Below are positions 8,108 to 17,302 of a DNA stretch of 64,000 nt, piece by piece. The stretch spans positions 1-64,000 of the forward strand of contig CAAGCW010000026.1 in the NCBI GenBank assembly GCA_900768435.1, in the 5' to 3' direction. The DNA comes from an uncultured Collinsella sp. (GTDB taxonomy: Bacteria > Actinomycetota > Coriobacteriia > Coriobacteriales > Coriobacteriaceae). How positions within the stretch are numbered: the stretch's first letter is position 1; each line of letters opens with the position of its first letter. The notes beneath the pieces were generated by a model. That model saw nothing but the letters and a program-made list of their open reading frames with translations, was not told where the DNA came from and did no database searches. The position numbers and the translations under genes were made by a program.

Positions 8108-8296
8108 GATCAATATAGCGCCTATTTCGGCGAAAAATAGTCGTTTACCTGCCTAGAAACAATTTGAGCGGTATACAATAACCGTAACTGTTTCATCCTT
8201 AGCGGGATGCCGCATGATGGATATTACCTGCCATCGTGAGGTGTGTCGGTCGCGCACGGCGCGTTAGATGCTCGTGCTCGGTTTGAGGAGGCTGCT

Positions 8297-8635
8297 ATGG
8301 CGGGCAAGGGTCGTGCGAGTGTTAACGATATGAAGCGTGTCGAGGTGCTGGTGTTGATGGAGATCGACCAGCAAACCGAAGACAATGGCGGGCCGTATGG
8401 TTTCTCGCGCAAAACGCTTGCCGAGCGCGTGGGGGTTTCGCCGTATCGTGCTCGCGCCGCAATCGATCGCTTGGATTCCGAAGGTATGATTGATGTCGTC
8501 TCGCGTTATAGCGACGACGGCGGTCAGCTTGCAAATGGCATTTGCCTCACCGAACGTGGTGAGTGGTATCTTGAGGGCGTCCGTACCGGCATGCTCGTTC
8601 AAGAAATGCTTGAGGACGAGGTTGCTGATCGATAG
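8297..8635 (+). CDS. Small winged-helix DNA-binding protein
   Basis: A 112-residue protein. Residues about 10-75 look like a winged helix-turn-helix: KRVEVLVLMEIDQ, then FSRKTLAERVGVSPYRARAAIDRLDSEGMIDVV, the pattern of two helices, a recognition helix and a wing found in MarR- and GntR-like regulators. There is no obvious ligand domain. GAGGAG at 8285-8290 supports the ATG at 8297 over the in-frame upstream start at 8243. It lies alone before pyrG; the target and signal are unknown. Confidence 0.7.
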   Translation: MAGKGRASVNDMKRVEVLVLMEIDQQTEDNGGPYGFSRKTLAERVGVSPYRARAAIDRLDSEGMIDVVSRYSDDGGQLANGICLTERGEWYLEGVRTGMLVQEMLEDEVADR

Positions 8636-8660
8636 CAGCATGTAACCCTTGCCATAGCGA

Positions 8661-8690
8661 CGCCGCCTGGGAAACCGGGCGGCGTTTTGT
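8661..8690 (+). terminator. Intrinsic terminator after the winged-helix gene
   Basis: CGCCGCCTGG-GAAA-CCGGGCGGCG followed by TTTTGTTT: a 10-pair stem with a tetraloop. Confidence 0.92.
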
Positions 8691-8813
8691 TTCAAGATTG
8701 AGAAATGCAATCGCACGCGAGAAAAATTGCGGACGGTCCGCGGCGCGAGTATTACAATGAAGACCCGTAAGATGTGGATAAACAACTTCTACGGGAAGCG
8801 CAGGTAACTCAAT

Positions 8814-10475
8814 ATGACCAAGCATGTGTTCGTAACCGGTGGCGTGGTTTCGTCCCTGGGCAAGGGTATCACCGCGGCCTCGCTGGGCCGTCTGCTCAAG
8901 TCGCGTGGCTACAAAGTAACGATGCAGAAGGCCGACCCGTATCTGAACGTCGACCCCGGTACCATGAGCCCGTTCCAGCATGGTGAGGTCTTTGTAACCG
9001 AGGATGGTTACGAGTCCGACCTGGACCTGGGTCATTACGAGCGCTTTATTGATGAGAACCTGACCCGCGATTCCAACTTTACGACCGGTGCCATCTACAA
9101 AAGCCTCATCGCCCGCGAGCGTCGCGGCGACTTTTTGGGCGGTACCGTGCAGGTGATTCCTCACGTCACCAATGCCATTAAGGATAAGTTCCGCCGCATC
9201 GAGGAGCAGACCGGCTCCGATGTAGTCATCACCGAGCTGGGCGGCACGATCGGCGACATCGAGTCCCAACCGTTTGTCGAGGCCATTCGTCAGTACCGCA
9301 AGGAGGCCGGCCCCGAGAACGTCTGCTACATCCACGTGTCGCTCGTTCCCTATATCGCCGCCGCCCACGAGGTCAAGACCAAGCCCACGCAGCATTCCGT
9401 CAAGGAGCTCCGCAGCTTTGGCATCCAGCCCGATATTATCGTGTTGCGCTCCGACCACCATATCGATGACGCTATCCGCGGAAAGATCGCAAGCTTCTGC
9501 GACGTCGACACCGAATGCGTCTTTACCAATGAGGACTGCGCGAGCATTTACGATGTTCCGCAGCTGCTTGCCGAGCAGGACTTTGACCTGCGCATTTGCG
9601 AGCGCCTGGGTCTGGACCCGCGTGAGCGCGACATGAGCGAGTGGAACGAGTTCCTGCGCAAACAGAATCACGCCAACCATCACGCCGACAAGGTGAAGAT
9701 CGCCGTCGTTGGCAAGTACACGCAGCTGCCCGATGCGTACCTGTCGGTTATCGAGGCCCTGCACCATGCGGGCGTCTTCTACGATCGCCATGTGGACGTC
9801 CAGCTGGTCGACGGCGAGAGCCTCGACGAGCAGAATGTCTCCGAAGTTCTGGGCGACGCTTCGGGCATCCTGGTCCCCGGCGGCTTTGGCAAGCGCGCCC
9901 TGGAGGGCAAGATCCTCGCGGCCGAGTTTGCCCGCGAGCACAAGATTCCGTATCTGGGCATTTGCCTGGGTATGCAGGTGGCCGTGTGCGAGTTCGCCCG
10001 CAACGTCGTCGGCCTTGCCGGCGCCAGCTCCTCCGAGTTCGACCCGGACGGTCCGTTTAGCGTCATCGATCTGATGAGCTCGCAGGAGGATGTGACCGAG
10101 AAGGGCGGCACCATGCGTCTGGGCGCCTATCCGTGCAAGCTCGCCGCCGATACCCTCGCTCGCGAGGCATATGGCGAGGATCTCGTCTACGAGCGTCACC
10201 GTCACCGCTTTGAGTTCAACAACGCCTTCCGCGACCAGCTCGAGGACGCCGGCTTGGTTATCTCTGGCCTCTCGCCCGACGAGCGCCTGGTCGAGATGGT
10301 CGAGCTGCCGCGCGACGTGCATCCGTGGTATGTGGCAACCCAGGCTCACCCCGAGTTCAAGAGCCGTCCGACCAACCCGCAGCCGCTGTTCCGAGAGTTC
10401 GTGCGTGCCTCGATCGGTCAGCACGAGGGCGTCGATCGCCTGCAGGTGACGCCCATGAACCTCGCTACGGACTAA
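8814..10475 (+). CDS. pyrG: CTP synthase
   Basis: A 553-residue enzyme forming CTP from UTP, ATP and glutamine. The N-terminal synthetase domain opens FVTGGVVSSLGKGITAASLG with the P-loop. The C-terminal class I glutamine amidotransferase domain has its nucleophile C384 in GICLGMQ and the HPEF motif near residue 520. Length fits the family. Upstream there is a hairpin CCCGTA/TACGGG at 8764-8795 just before the ribosome binding site, which could modulate expression. xerD follows almost without a gap, so the two are likely co-transcribed. Confidence 0.97.
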   Translation: MTKHVFVTGGVVSSLGKGITAASLGRLLKSRGYKVTMQKADPYLNVDPGTMSPFQHGEVFVTEDGYESDLDLGHYERFIDENLTRDSNFTTGAIYKSLIARERRGDFLGGTVQVIPHVTNAIKDKFRRIEEQTGSDVVITELGGTIGDIESQPFVEAIRQYRKEAGPENVCYIHVSLVPYIAAAHEVKTKPTQHSVKELRSFGIQPDIIVLRSDHHIDDAIRGKIASFCDVDTECVFTNEDCASIYDVPQLLAEQDFDLRICERLGLDPRERDMSEWNEFLRKQNHANHHADKVKIAVVGKYTQLPDAYLSVIEALHHAGVFYDRHVDVQLVDGESLDEQNVSEVLGDASGILVPGGFGKRALEGKILAAEFAREHKIPYLGICLGMQVAVCEFARNVVGLAGASSSEFDPDGPFSVIDLMSSQEDVTEKGGTMRLGAYPCKLAADTLAREAYGEDLVYERHRHRFEFNNAFRDQLEDAGLVISGLSPDERLVEMVELPRDVHPWYVATQAHPEFKSRPTNPQPLFREFVRASIGQHEGVDRLQVTPMNLATD

Positions 10476-10477
10476 GG

Positions 10478-11419
10478 GTGCCGGCGAACAAAGAACATAC
10501 CGAAGCTACTCCCTCGTCGCTCGCCGTGGCGGCGGGGGAGTATCTCGATTACCTCGCGGTCGAGCGGGGTTTGGCGCGCAACACGATTGCGGCCTATCGT
10601 CGTGACCTGACGACGTACTGCGCCTATCTGGAGCGGGCGGGCATCATGTCTTTTGATGAGGTGACTCGTCAGGTCGTGGAGGGCTTTGTCGCCGACCGTC
10701 GCGATGGGGGCTATTCCGATGCCTCGGTGGAGCGTGCGCTTGCGGCCGTGAAGGGCCTGCATGCCTTTTTGGTGCGCGATGGGGCTGTGGCCCAAAATCC
10801 AACGGCGGCGTTGCGCCTGCCTAAAAAGGCTGAGCGTTTGCCGGAGTATCTATCGGTAGAGGATGTCTCGGCGCTGCTCGATCAAGACTTCCCCGAGGGC
10901 GAGATGGGCTTGCGCGACCATGCCATCTTGGAAGTGCTCTACGGATGCGGTTTGCGTGTGAGCGAGTTGGTGGGGCTCGATGTGGGCGATATCCATATCG
11001 ACGATGGTTTTGTACTCGTTCGCGGTAAGGGCTCAAAGGAACGCCTGTCCCCGTTGGTGGGAAGCGCGGCGCGAGCTCTGACGCGCTATATAACTGAGGG
11101 GCGTTCTCGCTTGGCGGCCCATGCCCGCGGAACCGAGACCTCGGCGGTCTTTTTAAATAAGAACGGCCGCCGTCTGTCGCGCCAGGGCATCCATGCCATC
11201 TGTGAGCGCTACGGGCGCCAGGTAGGGCTGGTGGGGCTCCATCCCCATACGCTGCGCCACTCCTTTGCCACCCATATGCTTGCGGGCGGCGCAGACCTCC
11301 GTGTGCTACAGGAGATCTTGGGACATGCCGATATATCGACCACGCAGGTCTACACGCATGTCGATCGTACGCAACTGACCGAGGTCTATCTGGCGGCGCA
11401 CCCGCTGGCACATCGTTAA
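10478..11419 (+). CDS. xerD: Site-specific tyrosine recombinase XerD
   Basis: A 313-residue recombinase that resolves chromosome dimers at dif with a XerC partner. The SAM-like N-terminal core-binding domain spans about residues 15-105. The catalytic domain shows R160 (CGLRVSEL), H257 and R260 (HTLRH), H283 (LGHADI) and nucleophile Y292 (VYTHVDR). The GTG at 10478 is chosen because it lies 2 bases after the pyrG stop in the right frame; the ribosome binding site is weak (TAAGG), suggesting translational coupling. A XerC or phage-integrase identity is possible but less likely at this length and context. Confidence 0.9.
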   Translation: MPANKEHTEATPSSLAVAAGEYLDYLAVERGLARNTIAAYRRDLTTYCAYLERAGIMSFDEVTRQVVEGFVADRRDGGYSDASVERALAAVKGLHAFLVRDGAVAQNPTAALRLPKKAERLPEYLSVEDVSALLDQDFPEGEMGLRDHAILEVLYGCGLRVSELVGLDVGDIHIDDGFVLVRGKGSKERLSPLVGSAARALTRYITEGRSRLAAHARGTETSAVFLNKNGRRLSRQGIHAICERYGRQVGLVGLHPHTLRHSFATHMLAGGADLRVLQEILGHADISTTQVYTHVDRTQLTEVYLAAHPLAHR

Positions 11420-11452
11420 CACATCGCTGGCCTGCATATCTATAGGTATTTG

Positions 11453-11522
11453 GGGACGGGCCCCAGATTGCCGCTGCGTGCTTTTGCGCGCGCATGGGCA
11501 ATCTGGGGCCCGTCCCATTTTT
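11453..11522. terminator. Strong hairpin terminator after xerD
   Basis: Perfect 20-base arms (11453-11472 and 11497-11516, starting GGGACGGGCCCC) enclose a 24-base loop with further self-complementarity, followed by ATTTTTC. It is symmetrical enough to work from either strand. Confidence 0.85.
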
Positions 11523-11646
11523 CGCCACTTGTCGTCGCGGTGGTGGGCCGCACGTGCCTTGGGTGGGGGAGTTTGGGGGCGATGTGAACGCCATGTAAAG
11601 GGACGCAAAAATCGCCTCAAGGTCAACTTGAAGGTTGAGGTTGAAA

Positions 11647-11702
11647 GGCGGGATGCCACAGGTGGCATCCCGCCGTTGCTGTAAACACAACATATTGTGT
11701 TT
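11647..11702. repeat. Two palindromes between xerD and mraZ
   Basis: GGCGGGATGCC and GGCATCCCGCC (11647-11657 with 11664-11674) form an almost uninterrupted 28-base palindrome. AAACACAA-CATA-TTGTGTTT follows at 11683-11702 and is AT-rich enough to be an operator or part of a promoter. Neither corresponds to a site I can name. Confidence 0.6.
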
Positions 11703-11738
11703 TCGAACATATGATTGGGGGTGTTTTGCAATATATGG

Positions 11739-11845
11739 TGGGTGGAGTGGTGGGGGGGGGTGGGGGAAGGGGTGGGGAAAGGTGTTGAAAAATGGGGCGG
11801 TTCCCCATATTATTAATGACGTCGACAGGCGGGGTGGTTCCCCGC
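11739..11845 (+). promoter_or_regulatory. G-rich tract and twin inverted repeats upstream of mraZ (candidate MraZ operator)
   Basis: A run of G9-T-G5-AA-G4-T-G4 at 11752-11777 fits a G-quadruplex. TGGGG words at 11751 and 11761 are exactly 10 bases apart; E. coli MraZ is known to bind TGGGN repeats separated by 5 bases. Further on, ATGGGG-CGGTT-CCCCAT (11792-11808) and GCGGGG-TGGTT-CCCCGC (11829-11845) are two look-alike hairpins. Autoregulation of the division operon here is inferred. Confidence 0.5.
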
Positions 11846-11881
11846 GTACGTGCCATCTGAGTAACCGAGGGGAGGGCGCAC

Positions 11882-12316
11882 ATGGGAATGACTGGTGCAT
11901 ACGAGCGCAATCTCGATGCAAAAGGTCGTCTGTCCCTGCCTGCACCCCTTCGCGAGGAGCTTGGAGAGCACGTTCGCGTGTTCAAAGCCCTGGATGTCGA
12001 TGCTCTGTACGTGTTCTCTGCCGAGGCCTTCGATAAGTGGGTCGAAGGACTCTTCGCGGGTCGTGAGGGCCACGAGGGTTTTAACCCGCGTGACATTAAT
12101 GACCAGAAGCTCATGAGGGCGATCAACAAGCGCACCACGTCGATGGACGTGGACAGCGCCGGTCGTATCGGTCTTTCCGAGTCTCTCCGCAAGCAGGCGA
12201 ACCTCGACCGCGAGGTCACGGTTGTGGGCAACTACGACCACCTTGAGGTTTGGGATCGCGCCGCGGCCGATGAGGACGATGACGATGAGGCCCTGCTGGA
12301 CCTCTTCTTCTCGTAA
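11882..12316 (+). CDS. mraZ: Transcriptional regulator MraZ
   Basis: A 144-residue protein with two AbrB-like SpoVT swapped-hairpin domains (about 1-55 and 75-120), each carrying the family DAKGR or DSAGR word (NLDAKGRLSLP and DSAGRIGL). It binds DNA upstream of its own operon in species studied. The C-terminus is unusually acidic (EDDDDEALLDLFFS). AGGGGAGGG precedes the ATG; an alternative ATG two codons in is possible. It heads the division and cell-wall cluster. Confidence 0.95.
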   Translation: MGMTGAYERNLDAKGRLSLPAPLREELGEHVRVFKALDVDALYVFSAEAFDKWVEGLFAGREGHEGFNPRDINDQKLMRAINKRTTSMDVDSAGRIGLSESLRKQANLDREVTVVGNYDHLEVWDRAAADEDDDDEALLDLFFS

Positions 12317-12336
12317 GGGCAAGGCACGGGTAACGG

Positions 12337-13302
12337 ATGGAGCGTGGGATCTTGACACAAGAATATCGGCATGAACCTGTCATGCTCGGCGAAGTGCTTG
12401 AGTCGCTGCGGCTAAAGAGCGGCTCCGTTGTCTGCGATTGCACCCTTGGCGGTGCCGGCCATTCGGTAAAGATGGCCGCGCAGGTGGGGGAGACGGGCCT
12501 TTTGCTCGGCGTCGACCAGGACGACATGGCCCTCGAGGCCGCTGGCGCCCGTCTGGACCGCGAGGTTCCCGGCGTTCCGCACCAGCTGCTGAAGGGCAAC
12601 TTCGGCGACTTGGACGAGCTGCTTTGCTCGGCCGAGGTGCCCGGGGTCGATGGCTTCCTGTTCGATTTGGGCGTTTCGTCACCGCAACTCGATATCCCTG
12701 GAAGGGGCTTTTCGTATAACGAGGACGCCCCATTGGACATGCGGATGGATCCGGGCAATAACACCTTAAACGCAGCTGAGGTCATCAACACCTATAACGA
12801 ACACGACCTCGCCCGGATTCTACGCGTCTACGGCGAAGAGAAGTTCGCCTCGCAGATCGCGCGCGAGATCGTGCGCCGCCGCGAGCAAGAACCGATCGAA
12901 ACCACCGGCCAATTTGTCGAGATCATCAAGGCGGGTATCCCGGCTGCCGCTCGTCGGCATGGCGGACACCCGGCCAAGAAGAGCTTCCAGGCCATTCGCA
13001 TCGAGGTCAATCATGAGCTCGATGTGCTCGAGCGAGGGCTTGACGCCGCTACCAGGTGGCTCAACCCGGGCGGACGCATCTGCGTTATCTCGTATCACTC
13101 GCTCGAGGACCGTATCGTAAAGAACCACTTTAAGGAGATGAGCCAGGGGTGCACGTGTCCGCCGGAGATTCCGGTGTGCGTGTGCGGCAACGTGCCGATA
13201 CTCAAGGTCATCACCCGTAAACCCTTGGTTGCCCAACCCGATGAGGTTGCGCGCAACCCTCGGGCGAGATCAGCCAAAATCCGCGTGGCGGAGCGCTTGT
13301 AG
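12337..13302 (+). CDS. rsmH: 16S rRNA (cytosine-1402 N4)-methyltransferase RsmH
   Basis: A 321-residue SAM-dependent methyltransferase. HEPVML opens the conserved N-terminus, CTLGGAGHS is the SAM motif I, DLGVSSPQLD is the catalytic-site region and SYHSLEDRIVK is the typical C-terminal block. It modifies C1402 in the ribosomal decoding centre. It follows mraZ by 20 bases in the usual order. Confidence 0.96.
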   Translation: MERGILTQEYRHEPVMLGEVLESLRLKSGSVVCDCTLGGAGHSVKMAAQVGETGLLLGVDQDDMALEAAGARLDREVPGVPHQLLKGNFGDLDELLCSAEVPGVDGFLFDLGVSSPQLDIPGRGFSYNEDAPLDMRMDPGNNTLNAAEVINTYNEHDLARILRVYGEEKFASQIAREIVRRREQEPIETTGQFVEIIKAGIPAAARRHGGHPAKKSFQAIRIEVNHELDVLERGLDAATRWLNPGGRICVISYHSLEDRIVKNHFKEMSQGCTCPPEIPVCVCGNVPILKVITRKPLVAQPDEVARNPRARSAKIRVAERL

Positions 13303-13392
13303 CGTTACGCGCGCGATATTGGACCTCCCGCTCGCACCATACACGAAGCTTAAACACACTACCAACGTACTCGGGATGGGAGGCGGCATATC

Positions 13393-13863
13393 ATGGGCTA
13401 CAACACCTCAAACGCAGCACTCGCCTATGATATGAACGCCATGCCCGCCTATCGTGAGGCACCGCAGGCCCCCGTTGCTCCCCGCGAGCAGCGCGCGCCG
13501 CGCTTTGATGTCTACACGGGCGCGGGCCGTCAGGCAAACCAGGCGGTAAGCCCGGTTTTCATGAGCGTTCTTAAAACGTTTTGCATCATTGCGGCTATCT
13601 TCATGACGATTGGCGTCGCCCGCGTGGCGCTTGCCGGCGTTACAGCCCAGGTGCTCAACAGCAACGCCGAGCTTACCAACACGCTCGAGAAGGCGACCGA
13701 TGAGAGCTCTGACCTTGAGGTCATGCACTCTGTTTATGGTGCCGATACGCGCATTCGCGATCTTGCGGGCGCCTATGGCATGGTGGAGCCCAGCGAGAGC
13801 GTTACACTTGACTTTTCGCAGGATGCAGCCGCGGGCGCCAACGCGACCGCGACCGCTCAGTAG
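13393..13863 (+). CDS. FtsL/DivIC-like divisome protein
   Basis: A 156-residue bitopic membrane protein. Residues 1-55 are cytoplasmic and rich in Pro, Ala and Arg; about 57-78 is one transmembrane helix (FCIIAAIFMTIGVARVALAG); then comes a coiled-coil-like stretch with hydrophobic spacing. FtsL homologues share little sequence but hold this position between rsmH and ftsI and recruit FtsW/FtsI. Function is assigned from topology and gene order. The Ala-rich tail (AAAGANATATAQ) is outside the membrane. Confidence 0.75.
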   Translation: MGYNTSNAALAYDMNAMPAYREAPQAPVAPREQRAPRFDVYTGAGRQANQAVSPVFMSVLKTFCIIAAIFMTIGVARVALAGVTAQVLNSNAELTNTLEKATDESSDLEVMHSVYGADTRIRDLAGAYGMVEPSESVTLDFSQDAAAGANATATAQ

Positions 13864-13880
13864 CAAGACGGTAGCTGAGT

Positions 13881-15746
13881 ATGACAAATGACTATCGCCG
13901 CGGTTCCGATGGGGGCCGCGGTTCTGGACGTCCCTCGTCGCGGGGACGTTCTGGTTATCAAGGAACGGGTCGGCAATCTTACAACGCCGGGCAGTCCCGT
14001 GGCAACGACCCGGCGTCGCGACTTCGCGGCTCGGGCGGCCCTCAAGTGCATAACATCAGGTCGCGCAAGAGTTCGTCGACCGAATGGCTCACGGGCACGC
14101 CTCTGCCTCGCCGCAAAGCCGTCATGGGCTTCATTGGGCTTGGCTTGGGCTTGGGCGTCTTTCGCCTTGCCGACTATCAAATTGTCGAAGCCGATAAACT
14201 GCGCGAGCGTGCCGATGCGCGCCGCCTGCTTGCGCAGACCCTCTATGCCAAACGTGGCACCATCTACGACCGCAACGGTAACGTGCTGGCGTCGTCGGTC
14301 GAATGTCGCAACATCGCCGTGAACCCGCAGCTTGTCGAGGATGTTGACAAGACGGTGTCGGCGCTGGTCAAGGCAACTGGAATCGATAAAAAGACCTGCC
14401 GCAAGCTCGTTGAGTCCGATGGAACCTGGGTGTATATCAAGCGCCAGGTGGACGAAGACGACGCTGCGGCGCTGGAGAAGAAGAACCTGCCCGGCGTGCT
14501 TTTTGAGCAGGCCATGAAGCGCGTATATCCATACGGCAATCTGGCATCGCAGGTGCTGGGTGTAGTGAATGTAGACAACGACGGCTTGACGGGTCTCGAA
14601 AAGCAATACAACAAGCTTCTGACCGGCACGAACGGTTCTCTCGTACGCGAGCGCGCGAGGGACGGCAGCTATATCGCGGGCGGTGCCTATAAAAAGGTGG
14701 CTGCGGTCGACGGCGTTGATATCGTGACGACGCTCGACGTCAATATCCAGCGTGCGGCCGAGGATGCCCTGGCAGAGGCTGTCGAGAAGACAAAGGCCAA
14801 GAACGGCTCGGCGCTGGTCACCGATCCTACGACAGGCGAGATCTTGGCAGCCTGCTCGTATCCGACCTACGACCAGACCAATTTGGAAAACGCCAAGACC
14901 GAGGATATGAACCTGCGCCTGGTCACCGACGCCTACGAGCCCGGCTCGGTCTTTAAGACGCTCGTGGCGGGCGCCGGCTTCGACTTGGGTGTCGTGCGGT
15001 CGAGTACGTCGTTTGAGGTGCCGGCGAGCATCAAGGTGGGCGACGATGCCGTCACCGATGCCGACAAGCGCGACTACGCCATGACCATGGATGTTCGCGA
15101 GATGATGCGCCGTTCGTCCAACGTGGGATTTGTCCTGGTGGGGCGCAAGATCGGTGCCGACGACTTTGCTGCCTATGTGGACAAGTGGGGCATCGGTCAC
15201 AGCTCTGGTGTCGATTTTCCGGGCGAGAGCCTGGGCATCGTCAAGGAGCGTGACCAGTATGACGGCGCCACGCTGGGCTCGATGAGCTTTGGACAGGCGC
15301 TGTCTGTCTCACCGATTGAGATCGCACGTGCCGTGGGCGGCATCGCCAACGGCGGCGTGATGATGACCCCGCACTTCTATAAGTCCAGCAAAGGCGACGA
15401 GAAGGACTGGGGCGAAGGCGAGCGCGCGATTTCGGAGGACGCCGCATCCCAGGTGACATCGTGCATGCAGACGGTCGTGTCGGAGGGAACGGGCGTTGGC
15501 GGCGCGGTTGACGGCTATGACGTGGCGGGTAAGACCGGTACGGCCGAACGTGCCGACGAGAACGGCGGCTACCTCAAGGAGAACTACATGTCGTCCTTTA
15601 TGGGCTTTGCACCGGCACAATCGCCCAAGGTGCTGTGCTATATCACGCTCGACGGAACGCCGAGCGGCTCAGATGCCGCTGCGGTGCCGTTCCAGTCCAT
15701 TATGGCCAACGCGCTCGACGTGCTGGGTATCCCGCACACGAAGTAG
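13881..15746 (+). CDS. ftsI: Division-specific transpeptidase FtsI (class B PBP)
   Basis: A 621-residue penicillin-binding protein that cross-links septal peptidoglycan. The first ~75 residues form a disordered Gly-Arg-Ser-rich cytoplasmic tail, followed by one membrane helix (about 78-96), a pedestal domain containing KRGTIYDRNG, and the transpeptidase with S356-V-F-K359, S412-S413-N414 and K551-T-G-T. It follows ftsL by 17 bases. The long basic N-terminal tail is longer than in most homologues. Confidence 0.95.
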   Translation: MTNDYRRGSDGGRGSGRPSSRGRSGYQGTGRQSYNAGQSRGNDPASRLRGSGGPQVHNIRSRKSSSTEWLTGTPLPRRKAVMGFIGLGLGLGVFRLADYQIVEADKLRERADARRLLAQTLYAKRGTIYDRNGNVLASSVECRNIAVNPQLVEDVDKTVSALVKATGIDKKTCRKLVESDGTWVYIKRQVDEDDAAALEKKNLPGVLFEQAMKRVYPYGNLASQVLGVVNVDNDGLTGLEKQYNKLLTGTNGSLVRERARDGSYIAGGAYKKVAAVDGVDIVTTLDVNIQRAAEDALAEAVEKTKAKNGSALVTDPTTGEILAACSYPTYDQTNLENAKTEDMNLRLVTDAYEPGSVFKTLVAGAGFDLGVVRSSTSFEVPASIKVGDDAVTDADKRDYAMTMDVREMMRRSSNVGFVLVGRKIGADDFAAYVDKWGIGHSSGVDFPGESLGIVKERDQYDGATLGSMSFGQALSVSPIEIARAVGGIANGGVMMTPHFYKSSKGDEKDWGEGERAISEDAASQVTSCMQTVVSEGTGVGGAVDGYDVAGKTGTAERADENGGYLKENYMSSFMGFAPAQSPKVLCYITLDGTPSGSDAAAVPFQSIMANALDVLGIPHTK

Positions 15747-15874
15747 GGGGTTACAATCTTTGGGGCGTGGTTTGTTGTCCCATATGAGGGGTGTTCACAT
15801 GCCCTGCACCACGCATGCGCGGCGCTGGGATACAATACGCCGATAGCATTATTTAGGTTTACAGGGGAGCTGCA

Positions 15875-17299
15875 ATGATAGAGATCGCCGTCAACAACCT
15901 CGCGGCCGCAACAGGGGCCCGAACCGTGACGGGAGAAGTCGATCGGGTATGCCGCGGGTGCGTTATCGACTCGCGCCAGGTCGAGGAAGGGACGATTTTC
16001 GTCGCCTTTCCCGGTGAAAACGTCGACGGCAATGATTTTGCTTCCCGTGCCGTCCAGTCGGGTGCCGGCGCCGTCGTGATGACGCGTGAGCCCGAGGCCG
16101 AGCTGGTCTCGCTGGCGCAGGACAAGGGCTGTGCCATCTTGCTGACCGATGATCCCGAGGAGTTTCTGCTGCGTTTGGCGCACGCGTATCGTCTGGAGCT
16201 TGGCTGCCTGGTCGTTGGCATTACCGGTTCCATCGGCAAGACGACGACCAAGGACGTTCTCGCCGCTGTGCTCGCCAAGCGCTATCGTGTCTGGGCCACC
16301 AAGGGCAATTTCAATAACCTGATCGGCATGCCGCTCACGGTGCTTTCCGCTCCGGCCGATACCGAGGTCCTGGTGCTCGAGATGGGCATGAACCATTTCC
16401 ACGAGATCGAGCGCCTGTCTCTGTCTGCCAATCCCAACCTTGCCATCGTGAGCAAGATCGGCACCTCTCATATCGGCATTTTGGGCAGCCGCGAGAACAT
16501 CGCCCGCGCTAAGGCCGAGATTGTCCAGGGCCTGTGCGCCGCCGGCGACTATTTGCCGCTGCTGGTTTTGGGCGGCGAGGACGATTTTACGCCGTTCATT
16601 CGCGATACGTTCGCCCAGCCTGCTGGTATCGACGTTATGCTGGCCGGCGTCTCGGACGATGATGAGGTCCGTGCCCGCGACATTCGCGTTGATGACGAGG
16701 GCCGTCCGGTCTTTTCGCTCGATTTTGGCCAGGGTGAGACAATCGATACCATGCTTGCCATCCCCGGCGTGCAGTCCGTTCCTAATGCCGTCAAGGCTGC
16801 CGCGGTTGCCTATCGCCTGGGCGTGACGCCCGAGCAGATCGATGCTGCCTTTAGGGGCCTCACGATCACCGGTCACCGCCAGGAGATCAAGCGCGCCAAG
16901 AGCGGCGCCCGCGTCATCGATGACTCCTATAACGCCAGCGCCGAATCCATGGCTGCTGGCCTCGATCTGCTGTGCTCGCTTTCGTGCACGGGGTCTCGTA
17001 TGGCGATCTTGGGCGAGATGGGCGAGATGGGCGATGAGGCTCCTCGCATGCATGAGCTCGTGGGCGCCTATGCCGCCGCCAAGAAGCTCGACATGCTGGC
17101 GTGCGTGGGTGGTGAGCTGGCCCAGCTTATGGCTGATGCCGCGCGCATGATGGGCATGGACGAGGACCGCATCCAGGTGTTCTCCGATTATCAGCAGGTG
17201 CTCGACCGCATGGGCGGCGCGCTTGAAAAACATGATGTTGTACTGGTCAAGGGTTCCCGCTTTGTTGAGCTCGACCGCTTTGTGGAAGGTGTGTGCTAG
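15875..17299 (+). CDS. murF: UDP-MurNAc-tripeptide--D-Ala-D-Ala ligase MurF
   Basis: A 474-residue Mur ligase adding D-Ala-D-Ala to the UDP-MurNAc tripeptide. The P-loop GITGSIGKTTTKD lies near residues 111-123, the MurF form rather than the MurE form. The C-terminal binding domain has DDSYNASAESM, the typical MurF DxYNAxP-like block. GGGGAGCTGCA precedes the ATG. The 128-base gap after ftsI contains TACAAT words and may hold an extra promoter. murE, usually just upstream, is missing here. Confidence 0.93.
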   Translation: MIEIAVNNLAAATGARTVTGEVDRVCRGCVIDSRQVEEGTIFVAFPGENVDGNDFASRAVQSGAGAVVMTREPEAELVSLAQDKGCAILLTDDPEEFLLRLAHAYRLELGCLVVGITGSIGKTTTKDVLAAVLAKRYRVWATKGNFNNLIGMPLTVLSAPADTEVLVLEMGMNHFHEIERLSLSANPNLAIVSKIGTSHIGILGSRENIARAKAEIVQGLCAAGDYLPLLVLGGEDDFTPFIRDTFAQPAGIDVMLAGVSDDDEVRARDIRVDDEGRPVFSLDFGQGETIDTMLAIPGVQSVPNAVKAAAVAYRLGVTPEQIDAAFRGLTITGHRQEIKRAKSGARVIDDSYNASAESMAAGLDLLCSLSCTGSRMAILGEMGEMGDEAPRMHELVGAYAAAKKLDMLACVGGELAQLMADAARMMGMDEDRIQVFSDYQQVLDRMGGALEKHDVVLVKGSRFVELDRFVEGVC

Positions 17300-17302
17300 C
17301 CC

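Noticed and set aside
8547..10424. A 625-codon minus-strand open frame over pyrG.
   Set aside because: It is antisense to a complete CTP synthase and has no family resemblance or ribosome binding site.
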